Notes: generated by a model from the sequence alone, not told the origin. A stretch of DNA of 64,000 nt from CAYMCO01 sp964388955 (GCA_964388955.1 CAYMCO010000021.1:26040-90039), one strand, 5' to 3'. Positions 53,069 to 62,858 are shown, counted from the stretch's first letter. Translations and numbers: made by a program.

Positions 53069-54037
53069 ATGAACCAGATCCTCTTGCCCCGACTCCGCTT
53101 CGCCCATCTACCCACTCCGATTGAGGCCCTTCCGCGGCTCTCGGCGTCTCTGGGCGGGCCGCAGCTATGGGTCAAACGCGATGACCAGACGGGGTTGGCC
53201 TTCGGCGGAAACAAGACGCGCAAACTCGAATTCCTGCTGGCCGAAGCCGAGTCTCATGGCGCAGAAACCTTGATCACCATCGGCGCTCCGCAATCCAATC
53301 ACTGCCGCCAGACGGCGGCCGCAGCGGCGCGATTCGGATTCGACTGCATCCTGGTGCTGAAGGGGGCGCGCCCCGATCGACTCCGCGGGAACTATCTGCT
53401 CGACACGCTCATGGGTGCGGAGTTGGCCTGGACAGATGGAGAGGAGCCACAGCAGGTCTTGGACCGTGCCTTCCAACGGGCTTGGGAAGAGGGGCGCCGC
53501 CCCTATCTCATCCCCTACGGGGGATCGAATCCCACGGGCGCCTCGGCTTACGCAGTCGCCATGCGGGAATTCTTGGCGCAGGAGATCCCCATTGACCGCA
53601 TCGTGCTCGCCTCCTCCTCCGGAGGGACTCAAGCTGGCCTCTTGGTCGGGGCACGGTGGGGTTTCGAAGGGCGGATCACCGGGATCAGCGTCGATCTACC
53701 GGCGGAGGACCTGCGAGGGGACATCGTCAAGCTGGCCGGCGAGACCGCAGAGCTTCTAGGGCTAGAGGCGAGCTTCGAGATGTCGGATGTCGAGGTAGAT
53801 GATTCGTACCGCGGGGGAGGCTATGCTGTCGTCGGTGAATTGGAGCGGGAGGCAATTCTGACTTTTGCGAGGCTGGAAGGGATATTGCTCGACCCGGTGT
53901 ATACGGGCCGCGCCGCGGGTGGGATGATGGACCTGATCCACCGAGGCAGAATCGGCGCCGAAGAACGCGTCCTATTCTGGCACACAGGAGGAACTCCGGC
54001 GCTCTTTGCATTCGACCTCGGGGTTTCACCACCCTAG
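53069..54037 (+). CDS. D-cysteine desulfhydrase / ACC deaminase-like PLP enzyme
   Basis: A 322-residue fold-type II PLP enzyme. The PLP-binding Lys is in FGGNKTRKLEFLLAEA, the substrate Ser/Asn loop in GAPQSNHCRQTAAAAARFG, the phosphate-binding loop near SSSGGTQAGLLVG and the C-terminal VLFWHTGGTPALFAF. Members degrade D-cysteine to pyruvate, H2S and ammonia or deaminate 1-aminocyclopropane-1-carboxylate; the ACC deaminase-specific residues were not confirmed, so D-cysteine desulfhydrase is the better default. GAGG precedes the ATG. Confidence 0.85.
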   Translation: MNQILLPRLRFAHLPTPIEALPRLSASLGGPQLWVKRDDQTGLAFGGNKTRKLEFLLAEAESHGAETLITIGAPQSNHCRQTAAAAARFGFDCILVLKGARPDRLRGNYLLDTLMGAELAWTDGEEPQQVLDRAFQRAWEEGRRPYLIPYGGSNPTGASAYAVAMREFLAQEIPIDRIVLASSSGGTQAGLLVGARWGFEGRITGISVDLPAEDLRGDIVKLAGETAELLGLEASFEMSDVEVDDSYRGGGYAVVGELEREAILTFARLEGILLDPVYTGRAAGGMMDLIHRGRIGAEERVLFWHTGGTPALFAFDLGVSPP

Positions 54038-54185
54038 CCTCGCCGTGACCCCACACCAAAGCAAAAAGGGGGAATTCATGAATTGTCCTACATTTTCCGC
54101 ACAGATGATGATCCACGACAAGAACAGATTCCCGGCTGAGATTGTGGGGATTGCCGCCCGAACCTGAAATCTGGACAACCTCTTT

Positions 54186-56642
54186 TCAGTCCGCGCCATA
54201 TGATTGCGGGTGCGTCTCCGACACCCGCCCCAAGCGCAGCCGAGGGTCGAGTCTTCGCTCCCGGGCGCTGCGCCCGTTGATGAAAAGGTCCAGCATCCTT
54301 CTTACCCACGCCGACCAGAGCCGGAATCGCAAATCCCGCCAGATCTCCTTGACCAGTTTGGCGTCCACCGCCTGATGACCGAAACGCTCTTGGTTGTAGG
54401 CCTCCACAATGGCCCAGCCAGCTCGGCGCTCCTCGGGCAACTGTCCCTCAAAGAAGAGCGCTCGCTCTTGCGGGGTCTGGCTGGCGCTCAATTCGACACC
54501 CACTCGAGGGAGCCACCGGCTCCAGCGGGAGTATATCTGGCCCGTGGGGGTAACGGGCGCCTGCTGCATTTGTATTATCAGGCGCGGTGGTTCCACGCCA
54601 ACCCTGCGCATCCCCCTGCTCACTGTCTCAATGGCCTTCAGCCGCCAGCGAATATCCAGGCGGGTCCAGCCGATGGCCAATACGATCAGGCTCAGAGCAA
54701 CCATCGCCACGCCGCCCAACCAGCCGAGGGGACTCCCGCCCCGCTCAGCGTTCGCGGTCTCGTTGGCATCCTCGGGCATAGTCGTATCCCGGCTCAGGCG
54801 ATCCAGGCGCCCCCTGCCAGGCGCCATCCAGGCGCCGCCAAATGTGTCCGCGAACTCCCTCGCCTCCGCCTCGTCCTCCGGGCGGACCAAGGGTGCCTGA
54901 GAAACCGTGGGCTCGAATTCCACCCAACCGTAGTCGGGGAAATAGACCTCCGGCCAGGCATGCGCGTCCTCATCCCTCACCACAAACACGCCTTGTGGCA
55001 CGTTCATGACCTCGTCCGGCTCTGGCGCCAGGCCGGTCTCCACCTCTTGGAAGACGCCCTGTGCGAATCCGACGGCCAGCCGAGCCGGGACGCCCAAGCT
55101 GCGCAGCATGATCACCTCTGCGCTGGCGTAGTAATTGCAGAAACCGATCCGATAATCGAAGAGTATCCAGTCGATGGGATCCTGCCCCGGGGGCGGTGCC
55201 TCCGTCACGCGCTGGTAGTCGATGTTCGAGCGCAGCCAGGAGGTGATCGCCGCTGTCTTGTCATAGGCGTTGTCGTATCCGCTCGTGATCTCGACCGCAA
55301 GATCCCGTGTGCGCGCGGTGACCGAGGTCGGAATTTGCAGGTAGTGATCGATGACCCAGTCGGGATAGCGATCTCCCGCGTCGCGCAAATCCCTTGCTGT
55401 GGGGGTCGAAACCATGGATCTCACCTGATAGGTCTCCCCCAGCATCACAACGCGGTCGGCATACAACGCGGAGACATCCACCAGATCTCCGCCCTGTTCC
55501 ATGACGCGCGCGTTGCTGGTGCGGCTCACCCAAATGGGCTGCGGCGGCACTGACAAAAGCCGCTGGGCAGATGAGATGGGCGCGATGCGCACATCAAACA
55601 ATTGTCGACCCCGAAACGCCGGGAATGGGAAATCACCCTCACTGGGGTCGAGGACCTTCTCGAAATCCGGGGCGCGGGTCCAGGCGCCGTTCTTGTACGT
55701 GTTATAGGTTCGAGAACGCCAATACATGCGCGCCGGCGGCATGGACTCGGACAGTGGCGTGATCTCCATCACGACATCATCTCCGGAGTCCTCGCCCGCC
55801 TCGAGGGTGAGTTCATCTCCATAGAATTCGCTCACCTGAACGATCCGGCCGCCACGCAGGTTTGTCACCACGCTCTCCAATCGATCCCGAGCGGGATTCC
55901 ACGGGCGGGTGAGTTGGGCCCAGAAGCGGGAGAAACCCTGAGAATAGGCGAGCGAGGGCCCTGCCCAGGCGACTCCAACCAACAGCACGGCCGCGATCAG
56001 GCCGGTAGTCACCAAACGGTAGTTCACCTCCGGCGGGACGTGCGCCCGGATGGCGATCCAGTTCTCCCAACGCTTTCCCAATTCCATCCACACGGCGAGC
56101 AGCAGGGCGATCAGGAGGTAGAAGGCCAGATATAGATCGACGTCCCGTTTCCCCACGTAGAAATAGGTTTGCAGCACGAGCGTCAGGCCGAGCGGCAGGA
56201 TCGCCCACCAATAGCTCCCCCGGCGGATCAGCCCCCACGCCGAGATGACCGCGAGCCCCCAATAGAGAATCCCCATGAGCATGACAAACATCAACGTGTC
56301 TTCATTCGCCTCGCCGCGATAGAAGCGTGCGCCGAAGAAGACGATCCTGCCTCCCAGATCAAAGAGGCGCTCTCTCCAAGGAATGGCTTGATCTAAGGTA
56401 CGGCCAAGTTGAAAGCCAAGCGCGAAAATCCCATATGCGGTTGCGAAGAGGGCCGCGAGCGGAGCGGAGAAGCGGCTGATTGCCAGCGCTGCCCCCGCCA
56501 CGACGCCCACGAGAGCGAGGATCGGAATGATCTCCAGATCGTCCGCCCAGTCGGTGGCAAGCAGGCCGAGGGAGGCCGTGAACGCCAAGATGACCAGCAG
56601 CCCAAGGGCCACCTCAGTCATGCGTGCTCGGTCTTCTACCAT
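54186..56642 (-). CDS. Membrane-anchored transglutaminase-like protein
   Basis: An 818-residue protein of the TgpA/DUF3488 type. About six membrane helices in the first 230 residues, an extracytoplasmic region, then a transglutaminase-like domain with Cys near 502 (GFCNYYAS), His near 561 (EDAHAWPEVYFP) and, in the place of the catalytic Asp, Glu near 577 (YGWVEFEPT). One more helix near 650 and a cytoplasmic C-terminal part (DUF4129-like) follow. Relatives are peptide-crosslinking or protease-like; substrate unknown. The ATG at 56642 has GGGAG upstream. It faces the dcyD-like gene tail to tail. Confidence 0.85.
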   Translation of the reverse strand: MVEDRARMTEVALGLLVILAFTASLGLLATDWADDLEIIPILALVGVVAGAALAISRFSAPLAALFATAYGIFALGFQLGRTLDQAIPWRERLFDLGGRIVFFGARFYRGEANEDTLMFVMLMGILYWGLAVISAWGLIRRGSYWWAILPLGLTLVLQTYFYVGKRDVDLYLAFYLLIALLLAVWMELGKRWENWIAIRAHVPPEVNYRLVTTGLIAAVLLVGVAWAGPSLAYSQGFSRFWAQLTRPWNPARDRLESVVTNLRGGRIVQVSEFYGDELTLEAGEDSGDDVVMEITPLSESMPPARMYWRSRTYNTYKNGAWTRAPDFEKVLDPSEGDFPFPAFRGRQLFDVRIAPISSAQRLLSVPPQPIWVSRTSNARVMEQGGDLVDVSALYADRVVMLGETYQVRSMVSTPTARDLRDAGDRYPDWVIDHYLQIPTSVTARTRDLAVEITSGYDNAYDKTAAITSWLRSNIDYQRVTEAPPPGQDPIDWILFDYRIGFCNYYASAEVIMLRSLGVPARLAVGFAQGVFQEVETGLAPEPDEVMNVPQGVFVVRDEDAHAWPEVYFPDYGWVEFEPTVSQAPLVRPEDEAEAREFADTFGGAWMAPGRGRLDRLSRDTTMPEDANETANAERGGSPLGWLGGVAMVALSLIVLAIGWTRLDIRWRLKAIETVSRGMRRVGVEPPRLIIQMQQAPVTPTGQIYSRWSRWLPRVGVELSASQTPQERALFFEGQLPEERRAGWAIVEAYNQERFGHQAVDAKLVKEIWRDLRFRLWSAWVRRMLDLFINGRSARERRLDPRLRLGRVSETHPQSYGAD

Positions 56643-57129
56643 TACATCGCTCCCAACCGGGACTTCTCAGACCGCAGCAATCCGCCCTCCCAGACCCTTC
56701 CCGCCCGCCCCCCAAGAGGAATACCCATGAGGAGTGAACGCGGTTCAGTTCTTCACCTCTAAGAACGGGATCGATGGAAACGGAACAAGGGCGATGAAAT
56801 CGAGGTTGCCTGACGTTCTTCAACACCTAGTTTACCGCGAAGCCCCTGGGTTGCGCGTAGCCCCTGTCGACCATGGGGGGTCCGGACCATGGCTTTGGTC
56901 TGGAACCGTCTCTCGTGCGAAATCTCTCGTTCATCGCCAGATTGCCCCCTTCACGGCGTCTATTGCCCTGTTCATCCCCGGTTTCCCCTCCCTATGACGG
57001 CATTTCGGATCCGGCCATTCCATTAGGCCCTTCATTGGACTCCGAATTGGATCCAAGCGAGCCCCCCACTCGGCTGAGGGGTACCTTGCTGGTTACATCC
57101 AATACTGCTATCATGCCTCCTCGGAATCC
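56643..57129. other. Divergent intergenic region
   Basis: About 490 bases between a minus-strand and a plus-strand gene. The promoter of the downstream plus-strand gene lies at its right end. Apart from short palindromes (for example GGTCC/GGACC near 56880-56896) I see no supported gene or RNA. Confidence 0.5.
57086..57114 (+). promoter_or_regulatory. Promoter of the Pro/Thr/Ser-rich protein gene
   Basis: A -35 TTGCTG (57086-57091), 17-base spacer and -10 TATCAT (57109-57114). The start codon is only 16 bases beyond the -10, so the leader is very short and no ribosome binding site is needed or seen. Confidence 0.6.
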
Positions 57130-57594
57130 ATGTCTTCTGTCAATAGGCCGCTTTTCGGCCGCCACCGTATCTACTACATTCTGCTCGCCATCATCCTGGC
57201 CACGATACCCTGTTACTGTGCCGGCTTGGCCGCCATTCGACGCGCCCCCGGGACTCCGTCGCCCACCATCGAGCCCTCCGCCACTGAAGTTCCTCCTACG
57301 GCAACCGCAAGCCCCCTGCCCCCATCTCCCACTTCGACTCAAGGGCCCACTGAAACCCAGACCCCGACGAGCACCAGCTTTGTTCCCTTCACATCCACCC
57401 CCAGCTATACCCCCAGGCCGTCGAACACCCCGAGTCCGACCAAGACGCACTCTCCCACTCCCAGCGAAACGCCATTACCCAGCCCTACGGGAACCCCCAC
57501 ACCCACGCGCACCTCGGTCCCAACCCCGTCGGCGACGAACACCCCGAGCGACACGCCCGAGGTCACCCTCCCGCCTCCCTCGCCGTCGGGATAG
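57130..57594 (+). CDS. Pro/Thr/Ser-rich membrane-anchored protein
   Basis: A 154-residue protein: a basic start, one hydrophobic segment (IYYILLAIILATIPCYCAGLAAI) that is a signal peptide or membrane anchor, then about 110 residues almost entirely of Pro, Thr and Ser. Such low-complexity stalks are common on the outer face of Chloroflexota cells and are possible glycosylation sites. No enzymatic domain. The next gene starts 59 bases later with its own ribosome site. Confidence 0.65.
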   Translation: MSSVNRPLFGRHRIYYILLAIILATIPCYCAGLAAIRRAPGTPSPTIEPSATEVPPTATASPLPPSPTSTQGPTETQTPTSTSFVPFTSTPSYTPRPSNTPSPTKTHSPTPSETPLPSPTGTPTPTRTSVPTPSATNTPSDTPEVTLPPPSPSG

Positions 57595-57652
57595 GAGCAT
57601 ACCCCACGGGGGTGAAGCGCGTGCTGACACTAACGCAAGTCAAGGAGCTTCC

Positions 57653-58726
57653 ATGGCGCATGATGTCCGTCTCTTCCTAGGAGAACTGCTGCAACTGCCG
57701 GGAATCTCGGCCTATGAAGCTCCCGTTCGTGAACGCATAAGACGAGAGTGGGCGCCGCTGGTCACCGAGATGACGGACAGTCCGATGGGCGAGCTGCATG
57801 CCCTAAAGCCAGGCGTCGGGCCATCCCCACGTAAGAGCGTCATGCTGACCGCACACATGGATTCGATCGGGCTGATGGTTGGCGGCATTCAAGGCGATTT
57901 CCTGCGAGTTCAACCGGTGGGGGGGATCGATCCACGGGTGCTCCCCGGATGCATCGTCAATGTGCATGGCGGCCGGGAGCTGATCGGGGAGGTATTCCGC
58001 CCTCCGAAAACCTGCCTGCCGGAGAATGCCCAGGAGTGCGCGCCGGATTTGAGATATCTGCTTGTGGATGTGGGCCTCCCGGAGGCTGAACTGCGGGAAG
58101 CGGTCGAAGTGGGGGACGTTGTGACCTTCGCAAGCCCCGTGATGGAAATCGGGGCGGGAATGCTCGCGGGTCCATCGCTGGATGACCGGGCCTCCGTCGC
58201 AGCTATTACGCTTTGTCTGCACGAACTGCAAGGGAGGTCGCACGCCTGGGATCTGATCGCAGTCGCCACCACCCAGGAAGAGGAAACCGCGGTCGGGGCG
58301 CTGCACGCCGCCTACTCGCGACGCCCGTCTCTGGCGATCGCCGTCGACGTCACCTATGGTCAAGCGCCCGATGTGCCCGAACATCAAGCCTTCCCCGTCG
58401 GCGAAGGTCTGACGAACGGCTGGGGCCCAAATGTCCACCCGGCGGTTTTCGATGCGCTGGAGGAGATTGCACACGAGGCGGGAATCCCCCTTACTACCGA
58501 GGTCATGCCCGGCAAGTCGGGAACGGACGCTGAACTCATGCAGACCGCTGCGGGAGGGATTCCCACGGGAGTGCTGAGCATCCCCCTGCGCTATATGCAC
58601 ACCCCGGTGGAATTGGTGTCGATCGGCGACATCGAGGCGGCGGGGAAGCTGCTGGCAGCCTTCGTCCTGCACCTCGAGGAGGGTTTTGTCCGAAGGTTAT
58701 CGGAGGTGCACATTCATGGCCATTGA
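57653..58726 (+). CDS. M42-family metallo-aminopeptidase (1 of 3)
   Basis: A 357-residue M42 glutamyl aminopeptidase/TET-type enzyme that builds large hollow peptidase shells. Metal and catalytic residues are visible: His in TAHMDSIG, bridging Asp in SLDDRASVAAI, the Glu pair in TTQEEETAVGA, Asp in IAVDVTYG and His in RYMHTPVEL. The ATG at 57653 has AAGGAG 6 bases upstream; the open frame runs far upstream without family resemblance. First of three consecutive M42 genes; overlaps the second by 11 bases. Confidence 0.9.
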   Translation: MAHDVRLFLGELLQLPGISAYEAPVRERIRREWAPLVTEMTDSPMGELHALKPGVGPSPRKSVMLTAHMDSIGLMVGGIQGDFLRVQPVGGIDPRVLPGCIVNVHGGRELIGEVFRPPKTCLPENAQECAPDLRYLLVDVGLPEAELREAVEVGDVVTFASPVMEIGAGMLAGPSLDDRASVAAITLCLHELQGRSHAWDLIAVATTQEEETAVGALHAAYSRRPSLAIAVDVTYGQAPDVPEHQAFPVGEGLTNGWGPNVHPAVFDALEEIAHEAGIPLTTEVMPGKSGTDAELMQTAAGGIPTGVLSIPLRYMHTPVELVSIGDIEAAGKLLAAFVLHLEEGFVRRLSEVHIHGH

Positions 58727-59807
58727 GAGCCTCCCGCCGGCCTCCCTCACACCCAAATCACTGGATCTGCTCACTCGCCTGACCGAGGCGGTGGCGGTTT
58801 CAGGCGGGGAGGCCGATGTCCGTGATATTGTAGCCGGGGAGCTGGGGCCCCACACGGAGCGCATGGAAATCGATGCGCTCGGCAATCTGCTGGTCTTTCG
58901 CACAGCTCCCGGCGGCCGGCGGCCAAGGATCATGGTAAGTGCCCACATGGACGAGGTGGGCATGATGGTCTCTGGAATCGACAAGTCCGGGTACCTGCGA
59001 TTCAAGCCCGTTGGCGATCTGGCGGTCCAAACCTTGGGCGGAAGGGCCGTATGGATCGGCGTCGAAAAGCTTCCCGGGGTGATCGGCCTTCCCCCTATCC
59101 ACCTGCTTTCTGAAGAAGAACGGAAGAGCGAATTGAAGGTCGACGATCTACGCATCGACATCGGCGCATCGTCCAAGGAAGAGGCTGAGGAGAAGGTAAG
59201 GCTGGGTGCCCAGGTAGCCTTTGCCACACGCTTGCATCAGCAGGATGGATCGATTTGGGCGAAGGCTCTGGATGGCCGATTGGGCGTCGCCATGCTGATC
59301 GAGCTCTTCCTGAATCCGCCGCCGGGGATTGAGCTGCTGGCGGCCTTCACCGTGCAGGAAGAAGTAGGCCTGAGGGGCGCGCAGGCCGCGGCTCACAGGC
59401 TCAAACCGGACTTCGGGCTGGCGCTCGATTGTGCGCCCGCCAGGGACTTCCCCACCTGGCAGGGAGAGAGAAACGATCGCTATATCACCCGCCTGCGCGG
59501 GGGACCGGCGATCTACATCATGGATGGACGGACCATCGCTGACAAACGCTGGGTCGACCTGCTTACGCGGAGCGCGCAGGAGAATCACATCCGGTACCAG
59601 ATCCGCCAGCCGCTATCCGGCGGCACGGACGCTGGCGCGATCCACCTCAGCAGAGGAGGCGTGCCAAGCGTCTCGTTGTCGGTCCCCGCCCGGCACCTGC
59701 ATGGACCGGTTGGGCTGATCGACGTGGCTGATTGGCGCGCTTGTGCGCGCCTGGCATTCGCGTCGCTGGCGAACTTGCCCACCAGCGACCTCTGGCAGCC
59801 GGCTTGA
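58716..59807 (+). CDS. M42-family metallo-aminopeptidase (2 of 3)
   Basis: A 363-residue M42 paralogue. Ligand motifs: SAHMDEVGMM, KALDGRLGVAM (the usual DDR is DGR here; the bridging Asp remains), TVQEEVGLRGA, ALDCAPA and RHLHGPVGL. The ATG at 58716 has CGGAGG upstream and overlaps the end of the first M42 gene, so expression is coupled. The second-Asp change may shift specificity. Confidence 0.9.
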   Translation: MAIESLPPASLTPKSLDLLTRLTEAVAVSGGEADVRDIVAGELGPHTERMEIDALGNLLVFRTAPGGRRPRIMVSAHMDEVGMMVSGIDKSGYLRFKPVGDLAVQTLGGRAVWIGVEKLPGVIGLPPIHLLSEEERKSELKVDDLRIDIGASSKEEAEEKVRLGAQVAFATRLHQQDGSIWAKALDGRLGVAMLIELFLNPPPGIELLAAFTVQEEVGLRGAQAAAHRLKPDFGLALDCAPARDFPTWQGERNDRYITRLRGGPAIYIMDGRTIADKRWVDLLTRSAQENHIRYQIRQPLSGGTDAGAIHLSRGGVPSVSLSVPARHLHGPVGLIDVADWRACARLAFASLANLPTSDLWQPA

Positions 59808-59842
59808 TCATTGCATCCGGCCCCCAAGGGAGGAAGCGGATT

Positions 59843-60847
59843 GTGAAAAGCCTAATCACAAAGCTGAGTGAGGCGTACGGACCTTCTGGGCGCGAAGGGG
59901 CAATCCGCGAGATGGTCCGATCTGAAGTTGAGCCGTTGGTGGACGAGATCGGGATCTCCCCTATGGGAGGGCTGCACGCCTTCAAGAATCGGGGGGGGCA
60001 TCCCAGAGTGATGCTGGCCGCCCACATGGATGAAATCGGGGTCGTCATTTCGCACATCGACGGGCAAGGGTTCGCCCGTTTTCAATCCGTGGGGAGCGTG
60101 AAGACGGGCATACTATACGGCCAGCGAGTCCAATTTCCGGGGGATGTGCATGGGGTAATCGGAGTTGAATTGGAACGCGGTTCGAAGGGGAGTCCGACCT
60201 TGGCCAATCATTTTATCGATTTCGGGGTCGACGACCGGAGCCGTACTCCGGTGTTCGTGGGCGATTTCGGGGTCTTCGAGGGCTCGTTGCACGATCAGGG
60301 CGATCGCGTGGTGGGCAAGAGCCTGGACGATCGAGTGGGAGTGGCTATTCTGATCGAGACACTGCGCCGTTTGAAAGGAACCCCTCATGAGGTGCAGTTC
60401 GCCTTCACCGTCCAGGAAGAGGTCGGCCAGCGAGGTGCACTGACCTCCGCCTATGCCTTGCAGCCCGATATCGGCATCGCGGTGGACCTGACCGCCACCG
60501 GTGACACACCTAAAGGATGGGAGCTGGAGACAAGTTTGGGCAAAGGGGCGGCGATCAAGGTGCGGGACAGGCGCACCCTCACGGACCCGCGCATCGTTCG
60601 ACTGCTTGAGGAGCGCGCCTCTGCGGCCCAGATTCCGTACCAAATGGAGATCCAGCGCGGCGGAGGCACGGACGCCGCCGCGATCCAGATGAGCCGCGCC
60701 GGCGTCCCGGCGGGATGCATCTCCATCCCCGCCCGCTATCTGCACACGCCCTCGGAGATGGTGGATATGCGCGATGTGGAGGCCGCCGTGGCGCTGTTGC
60801 TCGAGGTATTGGGGAAACCAATCGGCTTCTTGGAGAAAGAATCCTAG
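59843..60847 (+). CDS. M42-family metallo-aminopeptidase (3 of 3)
   Basis: A 334-residue M42 paralogue with the complete set: AAHMDEIGVV, SLDDRVGVAIL, TVQEEVGQRGALTSA, AVDLTATGD and RYLHTPSEM. The GTG at 59843 with GGGAGG upstream is chosen because the protein then begins at KSLITKLSEAYGPSGREG, the family N-terminus; earlier in-frame codons overlap the second gene. It starts 35 bases after that gene ends. Three paralogues in tandem may form mixed or separate TET particles of different specificity. Confidence 0.9.
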   Translation: MKSLITKLSEAYGPSGREGAIREMVRSEVEPLVDEIGISPMGGLHAFKNRGGHPRVMLAAHMDEIGVVISHIDGQGFARFQSVGSVKTGILYGQRVQFPGDVHGVIGVELERGSKGSPTLANHFIDFGVDDRSRTPVFVGDFGVFEGSLHDQGDRVVGKSLDDRVGVAILIETLRRLKGTPHEVQFAFTVQEEVGQRGALTSAYALQPDIGIAVDLTATGDTPKGWELETSLGKGAAIKVRDRRTLTDPRIVRLLEERASAAQIPYQMEIQRGGGTDAAAIQMSRAGVPAGCISIPARYLHTPSEMVDMRDVEAAVALLLEVLGKPIGFLEKES

Positions 60848-61402
60848 GGTCGGAGGGGGGTGACGGAGTGAGGGGGCTGGGGAGCGCATAAGCGATGAGC
60901 AATAAGCGGTAAGCAATAAGCCACATGCGCCTCCCAGGGATTGTCTGGCAATCTGGGCTGAGATTGTGATGGTCCTGGACCTTCGACGAGAATAGTACGG
61001 GGGGAGTGGGGGGACGCACTCGGGTCCCCTCACAGTCCCCCTGGGGGGACTTCAGGGGGGATTCCTCGAGGGGGTCCCCTTTGAAGGGAAATCAGGGAGT
61101 AGAAAGAGCCACGTTCAGCCAGGAGCGCCGGCCACAGGACACCCAGAAGACTGCAGCTTGCTCCGCGCTGAACGTTCATACGTTGTGACGCGTTCGAACG
61201 TTCCAACGCCGTCAGCGACTCTGACCCCTGCTCACTTCGCACTGTGGTCTGCCAACCAATCACCATTCACTTCGCGAAGCGCATGCCGCTCATCGTTGGT
61301 CAGAGATACAAGGGCGGGTTTGTCGGCGGAAGAAAAGAATGTCGGGCCGGTCTTTGTTCTGGCAATGCGTCGGGGGGGAACTGGCGACCCGCGGACCACC
61401 CC
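60848..61402. repeat. Repeat-rich convergent intergenic region
   Basis: About 550 bases between convergent genes, no supported gene. It contains AGCAATAAGC twice with a 14-base period (60898-60907, 60912-60921); a G-rich tract (60999-61024) next to GGGTCCCCT copies at 61022-61030 and 61073-61081; CCCCTCACAGT (61026-61036), the reverse complement of part of the palindrome near 28725; and two copies of the 8-base palindrome GAACGTTC (61170-61177, 61196-61203). Terminators for both flanking genes are probably hidden in this GC-rich stretch. Confidence 0.55.
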
Positions 61403-62839
61403 TCAATGAGAGAGAAGCCGGGAGCGGAGTTGTGCGACCTCCTCTTTCTGTGGGCGGGAAAGATTGGTCTCAGATTCCGCTTTCTGCAATATTGATTCCG
61501 CGCGCTCATGATCTGAGACCAATGCGCAGGTCTTCCCCATTTCGATCAGGAACTTTCCATTCTTCGGCTGCAAATCCGACAGCTTCTCGTAGACTGCCAG
61601 GGCTTCTTTGCTACGACCCAACCCTAGCAGCGCCTGCGCCTTATAGCCCAAGACGTGAACGTCCTCCGGGTCCGACGCCAAAAACTTCTCACACGCGGCA
61701 AGCGATTCCTCCCAGCGTGACAGCTCCTTCCAATGATATGCGAGTGCTCCCCAGAAGTCGTTGCCAAATTGGCTCACGGCACCATCCAATATCTTTGACG
61801 CGCGCTGGGCCTGACCAAGTTCTGTCGAGGCTATGTAGCTTACCGCTGCGTGTCGAACATCGTGATCGAGATTCTCCCTGACATCTATTCCTCGATCGAT
61901 TAGTTGAGCGGCTTCCAGATTCCGACCTTGACGGAGATGTATGATTGCTAAGAGATGCATTATAGAGTCGCTCTCCGGGAACTTCTCCAAACCCGCTCGT
62001 AGAATACTCCTGCTTCGTTCATGCCTGCCATTCTCTCCCTCAATCATCGCTTTGAACAAGACCTTCGGCACGCCGGTCATGTTCTCGTCGACCAGACGTC
62101 TGGCAATATCAAGGTAGCCACTCGCAACCAGTGCGTCCCAGTAACCTTGAATGATCGATTCGGGATAGTCTGACGTGCTGTAGAATCTCCTCAGCCAATT
62201 CAGCATCGCTTTATCTTCGCAGAGCATCAGCGCGCGCTCATATGATGCAAGAGATCCTGCGGCGTCCCCCTCAGCATATTGGAGATAGTCAGCATAGAAT
62301 CCATGGCTCGACGCGAGCTCGGGATTGTCATCGATGTACGCCTGAAGAAGGCTCGGGACCCTTCGATCCTCACCTCGCAACCAATAGAGATCCGCCATAC
62401 CCTCGACCGCATCTGGATTGGCCGTGCTGAGCTTCCGCGAATTCGCAAGCGCTTCTTCGGCCTCTTCGAGTCTCGATAGCTCAAGGTATATCTTTCCGAG
62501 CAGAGCATACCCTTGAGCGTTTTCTGGCCATTCCTCGAGACACTCCAGCACAAAAGCCAAAGCCTCTTCATGTCGCCCGATTTCGAAGAGCAGCTGACCC
62601 AATTGCCACTTTATGGTGGAGTTATCGGGCGCAACTTCATTCCCTTTCTCAAGCGCAACAAGTGCTGCCTCATGATCCGACTCGACCTGATGAGCAGCTC
62701 CCAGACCCCAGTAGAGATCTGCATTTTGTGGATCTCTGGTTATGGCCGATTCCAGGAGGGCTACCGCCTCTTGTCTTCTTCCTCGCTCAGAGAGGCGGTG
62801 AGCCTTGCGCAGGAGTCTATCTGTAGCTTTCCGGTCCAT
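61403..62839 (-). CDS. TPR-repeat protein
   Basis: A 478-residue protein made largely of tetratricopeptide repeats, with clear consensus units such as EAVALLESAITRDPQNADLYWGLGAAHQ and EALAVYEKLSDLQPKNGKFLIEMGK. No signal peptide or membrane segment, so probably a cytoplasmic scaffold for protein-protein contacts. The ATG at 62839 or the GTG at 62845 may start it. It is 20 bases after the gene for the partial low-complexity protein and likely works with it, in an unknown process. Confidence 0.8.
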   Translation of the reverse strand: MDRKATDRLLRKAHRLSERGRRQEAVALLESAITRDPQNADLYWGLGAAHQVESDHEAALVALEKGNEVAPDNSTIKWQLGQLLFEIGRHEEALAFVLECLEEWPENAQGYALLGKIYLELSRLEEAEEALANSRKLSTANPDAVEGMADLYWLRGEDRRVPSLLQAYIDDNPELASSHGFYADYLQYAEGDAAGSLASYERALMLCEDKAMLNWLRRFYSTSDYPESIIQGYWDALVASGYLDIARRLVDENMTGVPKVLFKAMIEGENGRHERSRSILRAGLEKFPESDSIMHLLAIIHLRQGRNLEAAQLIDRGIDVRENLDHDVRHAAVSYIASTELGQAQRASKILDGAVSQFGNDFWGALAYHWKELSRWEESLAACEKFLASDPEDVHVLGYKAQALLGLGRSKEALAVYEKLSDLQPKNGKFLIEMGKTCALVSDHERAESILQKAESETNLSRPQKEEVAQLRSRLLSH

Positions 62840-62858
62840 TGTCACAGGCCCTTCGGCA

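Noticed and set aside
56873..57652. 260-codon N-terminal extension of the first M42 peptidase
   Set aside because: It overlaps another gene in a different frame and is low-complexity Pro/Arg-rich; AAGGAG and the family N-terminus place the start at 57653.
60898..60921. CRISPR-like short repeats
   Set aside because: Only two copies of 10 bases with a 14-base period; no spacers and no cas genes.
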